This document shows, piece by piece, positions 12,205-24,000 of a stretch of DNA of 64,000 bases. The position numbers and the translations under genes are program-made. Numbering within the stretch: position 1 is the stretch's first letter; the number at the start of each line of letters is the position of its first letter. The notes beneath the pieces were generated by a model. It ran no database searches. It saw only the letters and a program-made list of their open reading frames with translations, and was not told where the DNA came from. This DNA is from Phoronis australis (Eukaryota > Phoronida > Phoronidae), in contig NMRA01000080.1 in NCBI GenBank assembly GCA_002633005.1, positions 527,291-591,290 on the forward strand, in the 5' to 3' direction.

Positions 12205-13150
12205 CTAAAATACATGCAGTGTGAATTTTCTATTAAGGGTGATTCAAAAGGCGTCCTATTTGGTATGTAAGCCACGGTTTATTGATATTTTACATTCTCT
12301 CATATTTTCAAGCGGTGGAAACAGCAGGCTTGAGAGATACTTTTGATGCCAATGTAAATCAGACAATACACAAAGCAGCAACAGCAGAAGGCGAAAATGT
12401 TTGAGGACTACGTTCCCTGAAAAACCAGTGCTTCTACACTAAGTCAACACAGGCGAGATTTTGGCAGGAACTGTAAATCTGACAGGATGGGATGCCAACG
12501 TTTAGGAGACTGGCTGTGCTGGAAATAAAAAATGGGCACAGCAGAATTCTTTCCTTTAAAGACTGTGTTCGTAAACAACTGTCGTTTTCAGTCCTGCAAT
12601 CGATATCCCGATGAAATGCTAGTGGTTCCGTTTGAGTAGTTCTGAATGAAAGAGGTCGACCATTGTGACCTTTTTGGCTTTTAGTTCTGAAACTTCGCCA
12701 AAAAAAATTCAATGGTCGATCTATCACGTAAACTGTGGCCATTTTATCAAAGGTCGTAAATCCGGTCTTAGCTAAGACAATTTTAATCGGTCTTAGCTAA
12801 GACAATTTTAATTTGCACTCAGTTCATTAAAAAGTTTGAATATGAAAAATTATCACATTAAAGTCAGTTGATACGTTTCTCTCTAACATAAAACGTTCGC
12901 AATAACGTGTATACGACCGTCTTTGCTACGATCGGGCATACGACCGTTGACAAAACGGAATCATTCTCCCCATTTTCTTCGTCAGAAATACAGTACTTAG
13001 ATCTTAATTATTTTTATCTGAGGTTTGGTGGCCAAACCAAGTTGCTCCACGTTGTTGTAAAAAGAAATTTCCAATCCAATTGCCTGTCCCACCTGAATAC
13101 GGAAAGACTCCCTTTGGACCACTTTTACAAACTTCACGCGTTCAATTTAT
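12205..13150. other. no exon recognised; contains a 25-bp palindromic tandem repeat
   Basis: The missing 5' exons of the FN3-like gene should be here or further up, but no module or signal peptide is visible on the minus strand. At 12763-12812 a 25-bp unit containing the palindrome GTCTTAGCTAAGAC is present twice in tandem. Confidence 0.35.
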
Positions 13151-13167
13151 AGGCAAGTTCTAATAAA

Positions 13168-13768
13168 TCTTCAAAATATTTCGAACAGTGTGATTCAGTT
13201 TGTTATAAATGATCAACTATTTTTGGATGTACTGTTAATGGAAATAAAAAGCAATATGCCGTCCCGGTATACCATTTAGACAAACTTCAAAATATTTCGA
13301 ACAGTGTGATTCAGTTTGTTAAAAATGATCAACTATTTTTGGATGTGCTGTTAATGGAAATAAGAAAAAATACTATTTTTTACTCGATTCAAAAAAAGAA
13401 AAAAATTAGATAGTCAAGAGAATAAGTTAGAGAAGGAAATAGAGAATTTAGAACAATGTGTTGATGATAGAACTTTTGAAGATTTGGAAAGGAAAAAGAG
13501 TGCTCTTCTAGAGATAAGGTCAGAGAAATTGAAAGGGTATTACGTCAGATCCATTGCAAAATGGATAGAGGAAGGGGAACGCCCAACAAAATATTTTTGT
13601 AGCTTAGAATCGAGACATTTTTATAACAAACTTATGTATGAAATAGAATTGGAAAAAGGAGAAATGATTACAAATCAAGAAAAGATACTAAACGTGGCCG
13701 CGAATTTTTACGAAAAACTTTATTCTGACAACAGTTCTATTGAAAAAAGTAAAATAGAGAATCTTATN
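13168..13768 (+). mobile_element. L1/Tx1-type LINE, partial duplicate of the 5' part
   Basis: This stretch repeats, with few changes, what is found again at about 14500-15000. It includes the coding segment 'KAKWIEEGERPTKYFCSLES' in outline, the conserved linker between endonuclease and RT in L1-like ORF2. Inside it the block around 'TTCAAAATATTTCGAACAGTG' occurs twice (about 13170 and 13287) and again at 14529. It stops at an N (13769). Either a nested truncated insertion or a collapsed haplotype could explain it. Confidence 0.7.
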
Positions 13769-14040
13769 CTGCTGCTGCCTGTCTTTTATTGTCACCAAAT
13801 TGGAACGCAGAATGTGTAAGAGATATCTATAACTAAGAACATTCTATTTGCGTTTGCATTTGTTACTCAAGTTTCCTAGTTCATAGAAAGCGGAAGTACT
13901 GAGTGTTCACTAGGGCGGCCATATTGCCAAAAGAAATTAAAAAGACAAATTCTATAAAGTTAATGACTTATTGAAAGAGTTTCATCTAGGAATAAGTTTT
14001 GACCACAATTGTTTCACTTTTACGACTAAAAACACATTTT

Positions 14041-14230
14041 TAAGATTATAGTTGGTTAGGATATACTTCTTAAAATTAATAGATTTGACCAGAAGTATAA
14101 TTAAAAAAATCTGTTTTTTATGTAAAATCAATACAAATCGCCAATTCTCGCCGTTGTCTGTCAAACATTCTTTGACATCAAAACTGGTTTCTTCACCATT
14201 TAAGGTAACCAGGACCCTAGAAAAGTGTCC
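14041..14230 (+). repeat. dispersed repeat with CCAATTCTCGCCG core, copy A
   Basis: The copy begins near GATTATAGTTGG and carries 'CAAATCGCCAATTCTCGCCGTTGTCTG' in outline at 14136-14160, then an ATTCTTTGACATCAAAACTGG block. Three similar copies lie in the MNX first intron (50281, 52850, 53288). It has no coding capacity. Confidence 0.65.
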
Positions 14231-14293
14231 ATACTTCGGAAGATTCACTTGGCGAAGAAAAAATCCAATTAAGCAGGCTAGGCTTGACTTTTT

Positions 14294-17200
14294 TTGGTTT
14301 CCAAAACTTTGATGCATTCTGTCGAAAGAATTTCTATAGCTCCAAGTTATAGATCAGATCATTCTGGGGTCTTGTTAAGCCTAAAATTTAGAGAAATTAT
14401 TAGAGGTAAAGGACTCTGGAAATTTAACAATTCACTTTTGAATGACAGGGAATATGTAGACATCGTTCAAGATACAATAACTGATGTTAAAAAGCAATAT
14501 GCCGTCCCGGTATACCATTTAGACAAACTTCAAAATATTTCGAACAGTGTGATTCAGTTTGTTATAAATGATCAACTATTTTTGGATGTGCTGTTAATGG
14601 AAATAAGAAAAAATACTATTTTTTACTCGATTCAAAAAAAAGAAAAAATTACATAGTCAAGACAATAAGTTAGAGAAGGAAATAGAGAATTTAGACCAAT
14701 GTGTTGATGATAGAAATTTTGAAGATTTGGAAAGGAAAAAGAGTGCTTTTCTAGAGATAAGGTCAGAGAAATTGAAAGGGTATTACGTCAGATCCAGGGC
14801 AAAATGGATAGAGGAGGGGGAACGCCCAACAAAATATTTTTGTAGCTTAGAATCGAGACATTTTTATAACAAACTTATGTATGAAATAGAATTGGAAAAT
14901 GGAGAAATAATTACAAATCAAGAAGAGATACTAGACGTGGCCGCGAATTTTTACGAAAAACTTTATTCTGCCAAGTTCTATTGAAAAAAGTAAAATAGAG
15001 AATATTATTGTTTCAAATAAGCTTCCAGATAATTTAGCTAAGGAGCTTGAGGGACACATAACATATGATGAACTCTGGACTGTATTGAAAAATTCCAAAA
15101 ATGAAAAAAGCCCCGGGTCAGATGGTTTCACAAATGAATTCTTCAAGTTTTTCTGGAAAGATTTAGACTATTTTGTTTTAAGACACATAAATGAAAGCTA
15201 TGAAAAAAGTGAATTGTCAATCACGCAAAAAACTGGGGTTCTAACTTTAATTCCAAAGCCAGATAAGGCTAAAAAATTCATAAAAAACTGGAGACCAATA
15301 ACTTTGCTCAACAGTGTTTACAAGTTGGCATCCGGATGCATTGCTAGACGAATAAAAAAGGCACTTGGATATATAATTTCCCCGGAACAGACAAGATTTA
15401 TGAAAGGGAGATGTATGGGTGAAAACATAAGATTGACCTATGATATTATGAGTTTCTGTGAACAAATGGTATACCAGGGCTGTTATTACAAATAGATTTT
15501 GAAAAAGCTTTTGATAGCTTGTCATGGAACTTCATAAATAATGTTTTGGATATTTATAATTTCAAGGCCTCACTTAAGCGTTGTGTGCTGAAATATTAGC
15601 TATGATGAAACATGATAGGGAAATTAAAGGCATTCAAATAGGAAATGAGGAATTTATACTTACTCAGTATGCTGATGACACAACGTTTTTCTTAGATGGT
15701 TCAAGGCGTAGTTTGGAAGCTATTATGGAAGTTTTGAGTAGATATGCAGATATGTCTGGTTTGAGAGTAAGTTTTTCCAAAACTAATGTTATTTGGTTGG
15801 GCAGTAAAAAATTTTGCAAGGATGTTTTCCATCACGCAAGATTGAAGTTGGAATGGGGCATGACGGAATTTAAGATGCTAGGTATCAAGTTTAGTGTTAA
15901 CCTAGAAAAAATGATTGACATCAACTACAATGAGAGGATTGATGAAATCAATAATCTTATCAAAATTTGGTCTAGAAGAAAAATCTTTTTTGGGAAAGTT
16001 ACGGTGGTGAAGACCTTGATGGTGCCAAAAATTATTCACATTGTGACAACCATGCCTACTCCATCATACATTATTATGAATGAATTGAATGCAAGCATTT
16101 TTAAGTTTATTTGGAATAACAAAGTTGAGAGAGTGAAGAGAGATGTGTTAATCAAAACTTATGAGGAAGGGGGAGTTAAAATGTTAAATATTATTCTTTT
16201 TAACAAGGCTATAAAAATTTCATGGATAAAGAGATTACTTAATTCTGAATCAAAATGGGTGAAATTGTTTGAACTTGAAACAGGGATTGCAAAGTCAAAT
16301 ATTATAAATTTTGGAAATGTTTTTATTAAATACCATACTGATGTAATCAATCCTTTTTGGAACGAAGTTCTAAGTAACTGGTCTTTTTTCATTAGTAAAC
16401 AGCCCCATAAAGATGCGAACGATTTACTCTCAACAAGTTTATGGCATAACGATGAAATACTAATAGACAGAAAATCTATCTTCTTTAGCAAGTATGCTAG
16501 TGGTGGTGTTCTTTTTATTAATGACCTACTTGATGAAAATAATAGATTTTACTCATTTACTGAATTCAAAAAGATCTCGAACATATCTACAAACTTTTTG
16601 GAATATTGTTCTCTGATTGAGTCTGTTAGGTCGTTTCTGAGGAGAACACCATTACAAATGCAGTTAATTAAGATATATGGACCAATAATACCTTTTAATA
16701 TCCGTAATTTTTTAAACTGCACATCAATATGTAAAATGATATATGAAAGTGTCTGCCACAACAACATTTTGCCTATTGCCCAAAAAAAATTTCAAAAGGA
16801 AGGTTATAACTTTCGAAGTGATGACTGGAAAAAATTATATTCAATGTCTTTTAAAACTACTTATGATTTCAAGTTATGTACACTGCAGTTTAAACTATTA
16901 CATAGAATACTTGTAACCAACTCTTTTCTTAGAAAAATTAACCTGGTGGACTCTGATGTATGTACTTTCTGTCATTCACAAAGTGAAACAGTGGATCACA
17001 TCTTTTTCGAATGCAATAATATAAAAACATTGATAGGAGAATTACGCATTTGGGTGTTGTTGGTAAAAGGTATAAATATGGTTCTTTACAAAAAAACAAT
17101 GTTTTTGGGATGCCCATAAGTAATAAAAATAAAGTTTTAAATTGGATACTTTTGCAATTAAAACATTTTATTTACCTATCCAGGTGTAAAAAAATAATCC

Positions 17201-17335
17201 CCAGTTTCTGTCAGTTCCTTAAGATATTAGAAAGAGAATTTTATATTCAAAGAAGGATTTTATTAAATAATGGTAATTTAGATGAATACCATGCAACCTG
17301 GAGAAACTGGTTAACCATAACTTTTTCCTGACAAC
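14294..17335 (+). mobile_element. L1/Tx1-type LINE ORF2, damaged
   Basis: Plus-strand translation gives, in order: the end of an APE-type endonuclease ('PSYRSDHSGVLLSL', 'GKGLWKFNNSLL', 14345-14440); the linker 'AKWIEEGERPTKYF' (about 14800); RT fingers/palm ('SPGSDGFTNEFFKFFW', 'LIPKPDKAKKFIKNWRPITLLN', 15100-15320); 'IDFEKAFDSLSW' (about 15490); then the catalytic 'YADDTTFF' (about 15668). A long C-terminal domain follows and ends in a CCHC-like cluster 'CTFCHSQSETVDHIFFEC' (about 16965-17015). Damage includes stop or frameshift points near 14655, 14985 and 15495. A deletion near 15560 removes the segment that normally holds the 'RQGDPLSP' motif. The element cannot be active as read. Confidence 0.88.
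15581..17119 (+). CDS. LINE ORF2 C-terminal open frame (RT YADD and Cys-rich end)
   Basis: This is the longest uninterrupted frame in the window (512 codons). It starts within RT just before 'CAEILAMM', carries the YADD active site about 27 residues in, and continues through the thumb and C-terminal domain to a zf-RVT-like cysteine/histidine cluster. The frame opens at a deletion junction and not at a natural initiator, so it is a fragment of the retrotransposon protein and not a host gene. Confidence 0.8.
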   Translation: MCAEILAMMKHDREIKGIQIGNEEFILTQYADDTTFFLDGSRRSLEAIMEVLSRYADMSGLRVSFSKTNVIWLGSKKFCKDVFHHARLKLEWGMTEFKMLGIKFSVNLEKMIDINYNERIDEINNLIKIWSRRKIFFGKVTVVKTLMVPKIIHIVTTMPTPSYIIMNELNASIFKFIWNNKVERVKRDVLIKTYEEGGVKMLNIILFNKAIKISWIKRLLNSESKWVKLFELETGIAKSNIINFGNVFIKYHTDVINPFWNEVLSNWSFFISKQPHKDANDLLSTSLWHNDEILIDRKSIFFSKYASGGVLFINDLLDENNRFYSFTEFKKISNISTNFLEYCSLIESVRSFLRRTPLQMQLIKIYGPIIPFNIRNFLNCTSICKMIYESVCHNNILPIAQKKFQKEGYNFRSDDWKKLYSMSFKTTYDFKLCTLQFKLLHRILVTNSFLRKINLVDSDVCTFCHSQSETVDHIFFECNNIKTLIGELRIWVLLVKGINMVLYKKTMFLGCP

Positions 17336-17856
17336 ATCCTACTAAAAGTAAGTTGGGGGGGCGGGTGCGTGTGGCGTGTATGTTAAGGGTGAGAATGGCT
17401 TGATTTTTTTCTTACATGTCTGTATTGCTGTTCTGTATACCAATAAACACGCTGGGGGTACCGTTTTTGTTTTGCTGCAGACGTTTTTGTTTTGTTTTGT
17501 TTTGTTTTTCAAATTTTGGTTCCTGGCCCGAGGGGGGGTTTAAAACCCCTGAACCCCTCGTAGATCCGCCACTGGAAAATGTGATGAAATTAAATTTCTC
17601 TCCTACGCCAGGTTGTGTCTTAAACAGAAAAATTTTACAATAGTCATACAGCTCTGAAAGCACAACACTTATGAAAACAATAATTTCTTTAATATTTTTC
17701 TGAATCTCCATGTTTGGTAAAACACATAAAAGTTCCATGATGGGCACTACTATAAATAAAACTATGCTCCTCTATTTTGTAAATTCTTCGAAATTAATAA
17801 ATAAAGTACAAAGGCAAAAATGTAACTTCAACCAATGGGTGTCTTTAGTGCATCAC
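17336..17856. other. LINE 3' flank and 3' region of the EGF gene
   Basis: This contains a (TTTTG)n tract at about 17483-17510, and a partial copy of the CAGTGGCGGAT element ending in GATCCGCCACTGG at 17563-17575. The 3'UTR of the EGF membrane protein should start at 17856 and run downwards. I found no close minus-strand AATAAA. Confidence 0.45.
17514..17575 (-). mobile_element. CAGTGGCGGAT element, terminal fragment
   Basis: On the minus strand it starts CCAGTGGCGGATCTACGAGG and continues into a GGGTTTTAAACCC-type segment that matches the copy at 32653-32887. Only one terminus is preserved. Confidence 0.5.
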
Positions 17857-18000
17857 TTAGTACCCTTCGTAACCCTCTTCCTCCCCTCCGTATCCCTCAT
17901 AACCGCCTTCACTAGGTCCGGGTGACTCCGTCAATGGTTGTTCCTCAGGTTTCTTGGTGACAGATGGTCTAGTGCCTATAGATTTACGCTTGGAATCTCT
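17857..18000 (-). CDS. EGF gene exon 9 (cytoplasmic tail and stop)
   Basis: Acceptor GATTTTCAG, phase 0. It encodes 47 residues: a basic Ser/Thr part (RDSKRKSIGTRPSVTKKPEE), a Pro-rich stretch, and a C-terminus with the repeated form GGYEGY, GGEEEGYEGY. TAA is at 17857-17859. The four tyrosines, each followed by Glu-Gly or in last place, are candidate phosphorylation sites; that is inference. Confidence 0.78.
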   Translation of the reverse strand, partial: RDSKRKSIGTRPSVTKKPEEQPLTESPGPSEGGYEGYGGEEEGYEGY

Positions 18001-21000
18001 CTGAAAATCAGTCCAAGCTCATATTACCTTCATATACTTCTACTCCATCCTGCTGCATAGCCAATTTATAGGGAGGAGTATCCCAAATGCGCCACCAGGA
18101 AGGACAAAGCCCTATCTTAATGTTAAAGGCAATTTATTAAAAAAGCAACAACACCCAAAAATGTCACAGAAGTGGTCATATAAGTTTTCCGTTACACATG
18201 GCCCTTGACCTATTTAGCAAAACAAACCTTGAAATGAACCATTTACACATAGTTAAGTTACACAATAAACAAATTTCTTTTGAAAACGGACTTTCTATAG
18301 AACAGGTAAAACATTCTTGCAATGCTTTTTTTTATTAAAAATACATCCAGGTCGATGGTGTATAAATAAATACATTTCTCTAATAGCATCTATTATAGTA
18401 TTGGCACAAGAGCAATGTGAAAGCAAAACCATGGTATTCCTAAGCAACACTAGAGGGCACGACTCAGTGAAGTAGACTTACGAGGTAGAGTTCTGTTCAT
18501 GGAACTGAAAAAAACTGTCATAACATGCCAATGACCAGAGCACTAATTTACTAAGTACTCCACTAATCTTACCCGTGCTTCCAACAGTTTCTTGGCCATC
18601 TCTGCCTCTTGCCTCCTGCAGATTCATACAAACACACTAATGAAACAGCTGTGTTCACAACTTATTCAGAGACAAATCTGTGCTATTAAAAAGGGTAACA
18701 GCTACCCCTTTTAGTTGTATATTTTACAACATGAAAGCACCATATTCATGCACAGTGTACACAGCCTTTTACAGTTCTATTTATTCATTCTAGTTGTACT
18801 GGTGCAATTTTTTAATTCATTATTTATTATCAATACTATTCAAATTTGTGTACTCATACAGATTACTGTTTTCTATTTATAGTTATTGATGGTTATTTCT
18901 TTGAAAGCTACTGCATGCTACTGCTCTACACAAAAATGTTGCCGACTGCTTTTTCTTGACCAGCCCTGAAGTGGAAATGTAATTTTTATATATATTTCTC
19001 TCAACAGACGTGGAATTCCTAAAATGTTTCAAAATTTGAACTGCTTCTGTTAAATTCCTAGAGCATAAGTTTCGGTGTACCAGTGATTAGAGAAAAACAA
19101 CGGATTTAATTGCAATAAAAATTTAACAACAACACACTATTACGCTGTACCAATTTATAAAAGGATTACTGCAGAGAAAGAACAACTGTAACCTACTTCC
19201 AGAAGAACACTCCTCCGGCAATAAGTATGAAGAAGAGTGCAGCCGCCCCGCAGCTGAGACCCACGATGAGTGCTGTATTGTCCTTGTTCTCGGACACACG
19301 GTGTATAACCACCTCATCACGATACACCCCTTCCACATCCATCCCACGCGTGCGCACTGTAGAGAGAATGCGCGTTAAAGTGAAGCTGGATGAATATTCT
19401 CTATCATAAGCAACCTCAGTAGCAGCTTAACTGTTTGAGATAGTCATAAAGATAAACCTTTACACTTATTTTCAGATACAAATTTTATAAAAGCAACTTG
19501 GGTACTTTAAACTGCTAACAAAATGATTTTTTGACATGTTATCAAATGTTTTCTAAGTAATTAATTAGAATTAAATACGATATTTTTTAGAGATCTTAAT
19601 GCTCCTATAGTGAGGTATCTCGGCTATTGGAGATCTTTCTTTGTACTAAACTGGCCAAAATTAGTGTGAGCAGCAAGTTGCATCAGTATCAAGCTCAAGC
19701 CAGGCATAAGTTCTGATGACATGAAAACCCTGAAAAATCCAGCAAGACTGCGAGATATCAGCATGTATTACTACACCCAAAGAACGTAATCTAGTTTGAA
19801 ACTGGATTCCTTTGTGGAAAGATTCTTGAACCCAAGATAAATCCATGCCCATATAATTATGTTAATCCAAAATCATGATACAATGCCATGCTCAATTTAA
19901 GACTGATGAGGCTGAACCTTTCCCATTGACCAAAACATCTCCAGAAAAGACCAAAAGTCCTGCAAGCATCAACACATGGACATTGAACCAACAAAATAAA
20001 GATTGATTTTTTTTGAAGGCTATACAGCTGACCAAAGTAATCCGCTCTATGAACACAAAATGTATTACTTAAAGGTATATTGAGGGCTGTTTAGGCAATT
20101 GGACTAGTACCTTTGCACATGGAGGCTAACAAAATGGCGAAAGTTGACTGGTTTGAATTAATTTTGAGTGGATCATAATAGTATCCAATTAATTAAAGGC
20201 ATTGTGTTTTCCATGGTCACACTGTGGCCGGAATGAAGCTCATGGGTATTATCTTTGGTTTAATAAACCGGCTGCTTCATCCCAATCTTGTCTCAACTTG
20301 AAGTTGGCTATTTAAACCAATATAGGTGGATTTGGAGGGTCAATCAGGGGTTCCAGACACGGCCAAAAATGCCGCCAGTATGCCATTTTCTTTAGAAATA
20401 GTGCTTTAGCATATCTTACATATCCCCCCACCTTATGAAAACGCTTCAGGAAATTCTAATCCCGAAAGCCAGTGAGAATCTCACTGGATTCCAGTTAGAT
20501 TCCAGTGAGAATCTAACTAATTAAGATGCCATTTAAATTAGTGAGAAAAAAACTCTCACTCTAGTGAGAATACAGTGATATTCCAGTTAGAATTCAGTGA
20601 GAATCTAACTAATTTGCATACCATTCCCACTCAGTGAGAATTTGTCTTACTGAAATTCTCACTCAATAGGAATGCTATGCAAATTAGTGAGAACTTGTGT
20701 TAATGAAATTCTCACTGAGTGAAAATCTCACTGGGTGAGAATTTTGAACTTAGAAAAATTTTGTGTGTGCCTTTTCAGCCACTGACTGAATTGATCCTAT
20801 ACGAAAAAGAAAGTGAGAATCTCACTGGATTCCAGTTAGATTCCAGTTAGATTCTCACTAAATCACTAATTTTAGTTAGAAATGCCAGTGAGAACCCAGT
20901 GGGAATTGAACAACAAGGGCAGTCAGTGAGAAAATAGCGAGAAAATGTCATGTAACAGTGAGAACCCAGTGAGAATTTTGGTCTTAGAAAAATTATGAGT

Positions 21001-24000
21001 GAGAATCAGTGAGAATTTCAGACTTAGAAAAAATCTGAGTGAGAATTGAGTGAGAATTTGGAATTGCCAAAATTGGAGTGAGAATTCAGTGAGAATCTAA
21101 GATAAACGAACACCCTGATTGACTGTAACTGTAGAAATTTCACTCAGTTGAACCACATTTCTGAATTCACACTAAAATGGAGCCAGGAATGAGCAGTTGG
21201 AGAAATAGCTTGAAGATTGTTGATGTTTTTCTCTCAAATATTCAGAAATTACTGAACAGTTTGTCTGCAAGTTAACCAGAGGGTACCCCGGACTGATTTT
21301 GTGTGTTAATAAGCTTAAGGTTAGTACATTTCATACATCTATAGTAGAGCGCATGAAGCCCAAGTATTATAGACTGGTGTCTTCATTTTGTGTTGACAGC
21401 TGAGTTATCAGTATTTTGCTGATTCACCAAAGGCAATATATAGTTGTTGGTTTATGTCTGCTATATTTCACAATTAGCAATTAAATTGTATCTTCAGTCA
21501 AGTTTCAAGATAAACTCTCAAAAATAAGCAGTGTTTTGGTTACCAAAAAGGTTTGATCTCTCATGCAGTAAAAGGTCAGCGTAATAAGAATGCTTTTTAC
21601 TATACTGGTAAAGCCAACAGCTTGTCCACTTACCCACACACACATATCCTTTGTCACTGACTACCTCACACGCCTTGGTCTTGGGGCATGGATTCTCAAC
21701 GCATGAGGTCTTCTTAACATCACACAATACTCCTGTGAACTCCTCAGTACAGCCACATGTGAATCCTTTGGCTGAATCCTGAAATATGTATGCGTCACGT
21801 TTTGACTAGTGAAGAATAACAATTCACGCGTGGACATGAACAACACAAACAGTCATCGAGAGTTAATCTATCTAAATATGTTTAACCTCAGTGAGATGGT
21901 GGCAGTTATGTAGAAAGACGCTATGGCAAAGTGTTTTGGTGATGATGACTGGCAGATATGATGCCTTATAGTGACGAGTGCTGGTAGGAAAAGTGGAGGT
22001 GGTTGTGATGCAAATGTTGGTACAAATGATGGTGGCACTGGTGGTGGTGATGATGGTGACAGTGGTGGTGGTGATGGTGAGACCAGTGCATGGTGCTGGT
22101 AAAAGTGATGGTCAAGATGGTGGTGGTGGAGATTGTGGTGGTGGAGATGGTGGTTGTGGATACGGTGGTGGTGGAGATGGTGTTGATGATGATGGTGGTG
22201 ATGATGGTGNNNNNNNNNNNNNNNNNNNNNNNNNNNNNNNNNNNNNNNNNNNNNNNNNNNNNNNNNNNNNNNNNNNNNNNNNNNNNNNNNNNNNNNNNNN
22301 NNNNNNGATGATGGTGGTGGTGATGGTGGTGGTGATGAATATAGTGGCACAAATGATGATACCAGATTATGGTGGCAATGGTGGTGGTAATGATGGTGAA
22401 AATGGCAGCGGTCATGGTGGAGGTAATAACAATGGTCATGGTGGTTGAAATGGTGGCGATGGTGGGTGGTGGTGGATGTGCTGCTGCCAATGATTATGGT
22501 GCCAAGTGAGGTGGTAGCAATGATGGTTATTGTTGTGATGGTGATGATGGTGACAATGGTGGTGGTGAAACTGATGACGGTGGTGGTTGTAGATGGTGCT
22601 GGTGACGACAGAGGTGTTAGTGTTTGTCGTTGAGATGGTGATCGACTGATTGATGAAAATGACCATGACATTTATATAAAATTCAACGGTAGGATGAACA
22701 ATCCCAGGTTAATATCACCCGTACAGAAATCTTTAGGTTACAGACTTACAACAGTGATAGTGTTTTCTAGACAACATATACAATAGAGAACAATTGTTTC
22801 ACAGAACAAACATAAGAAATACAAAGTACTTGACAAACTCCACCATTTTTACACGGATTGTAGTCAACGCACGTCGTCTGAATTTCACATGTTGACCCTG
22901 TGAATCCCGAGGAACAGTCACAAGAGTAGCGCAGTCCTTTAGTCACTTTATCGTGGGTAATCTCGCGACACACACCATGGTTCTTACATGGGTTCTCCGA
23001 GCAAGGGTCCACCTTAATCTCACAGTGGCGCCCTGCAGAGCAACATGAGGAAGTCAGATGAAGTGCATCAGCAACAAATCCATGCAGCTAGCCACAGGGG
23101 TTTCAGGGGAGGCTGGTCGAGGCCCCCAATCCAATCGTATGGTTCAGAGTCAACACAGCACAGTGAGGGATTTCAAAGGGATACACCGAAAATTGCTGTA
23201 GTGCCTAAAAATAAATTTCTTCATGATCATTGGGAGAGTGGGGGAGGTCTTAAATTCTCCCAAATGTGAATCCCTTTGACTGGCTGGCTGCGACCCTGAT
23301 CTGCAAAGGTGTCAGGTGTGCCTACCTGATGGCACGTGGCGCCGTTCTGGCATGGGTTCTGAGCGGTACCACACATGGTATGCAGCTCACAGTGCTGGCC
23401 GGAGTAGGCTGGCTTACACTCACACTTGTACGACAAGCCCTTAGACAGCTCTTTGCTAACCACACTGACACAGACACCCCTGTCTGAGCAAGGGTTATCC
23501 TCACAGGGGTCCAGGGGTGATTCACACTTCCTGCCTGTAAACAGTCAGCTAGGCTAGTCATGTCTTGCATATGAGTGCTTGATTGGTGAGCCCTAATGGC
23601 AGCCTACAAACCTATAGGGGTGGATCCAGGATTTTGAGTTGGGGGACAGGTCACAGTATTAGCCAGGATTTTGCTGTCGACATTGGTAACCACGAACTAC
23701 CAAACAGAATCTGAGTGAATTTTAGGGGGCCCCCGGGGGGCATATGTCCCCCTTGGCCCCCCTCTAAATCCGCCACTGACACTGGAAGTCGAGGAACTGC
23801 CTATTGAAAATTCACTGGTTGAGTGAGTTGCTAAAACGCAGTGTTTATCCATAGGCGGATTTAGGGGGGCCCAGGGGGCCCGGGCCCCCCTGGCTGCCGC
23901 AAAAAAATAAAACAGCAAGAGCGTAGGGAAATGTTGAGTTTAGTAATTAACCCTGGTAATTAAAATTATATGGATGAAACAACATTTAAATGTGTGCAGT

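Noticed and set aside
21868-22671. Long His-rich and Gly/Val-rich open frames on both strands
   Set aside because: They are read-through of an ATGGTGGTG minisatellite and cross an N gap; no flanking coding sequence or domain.
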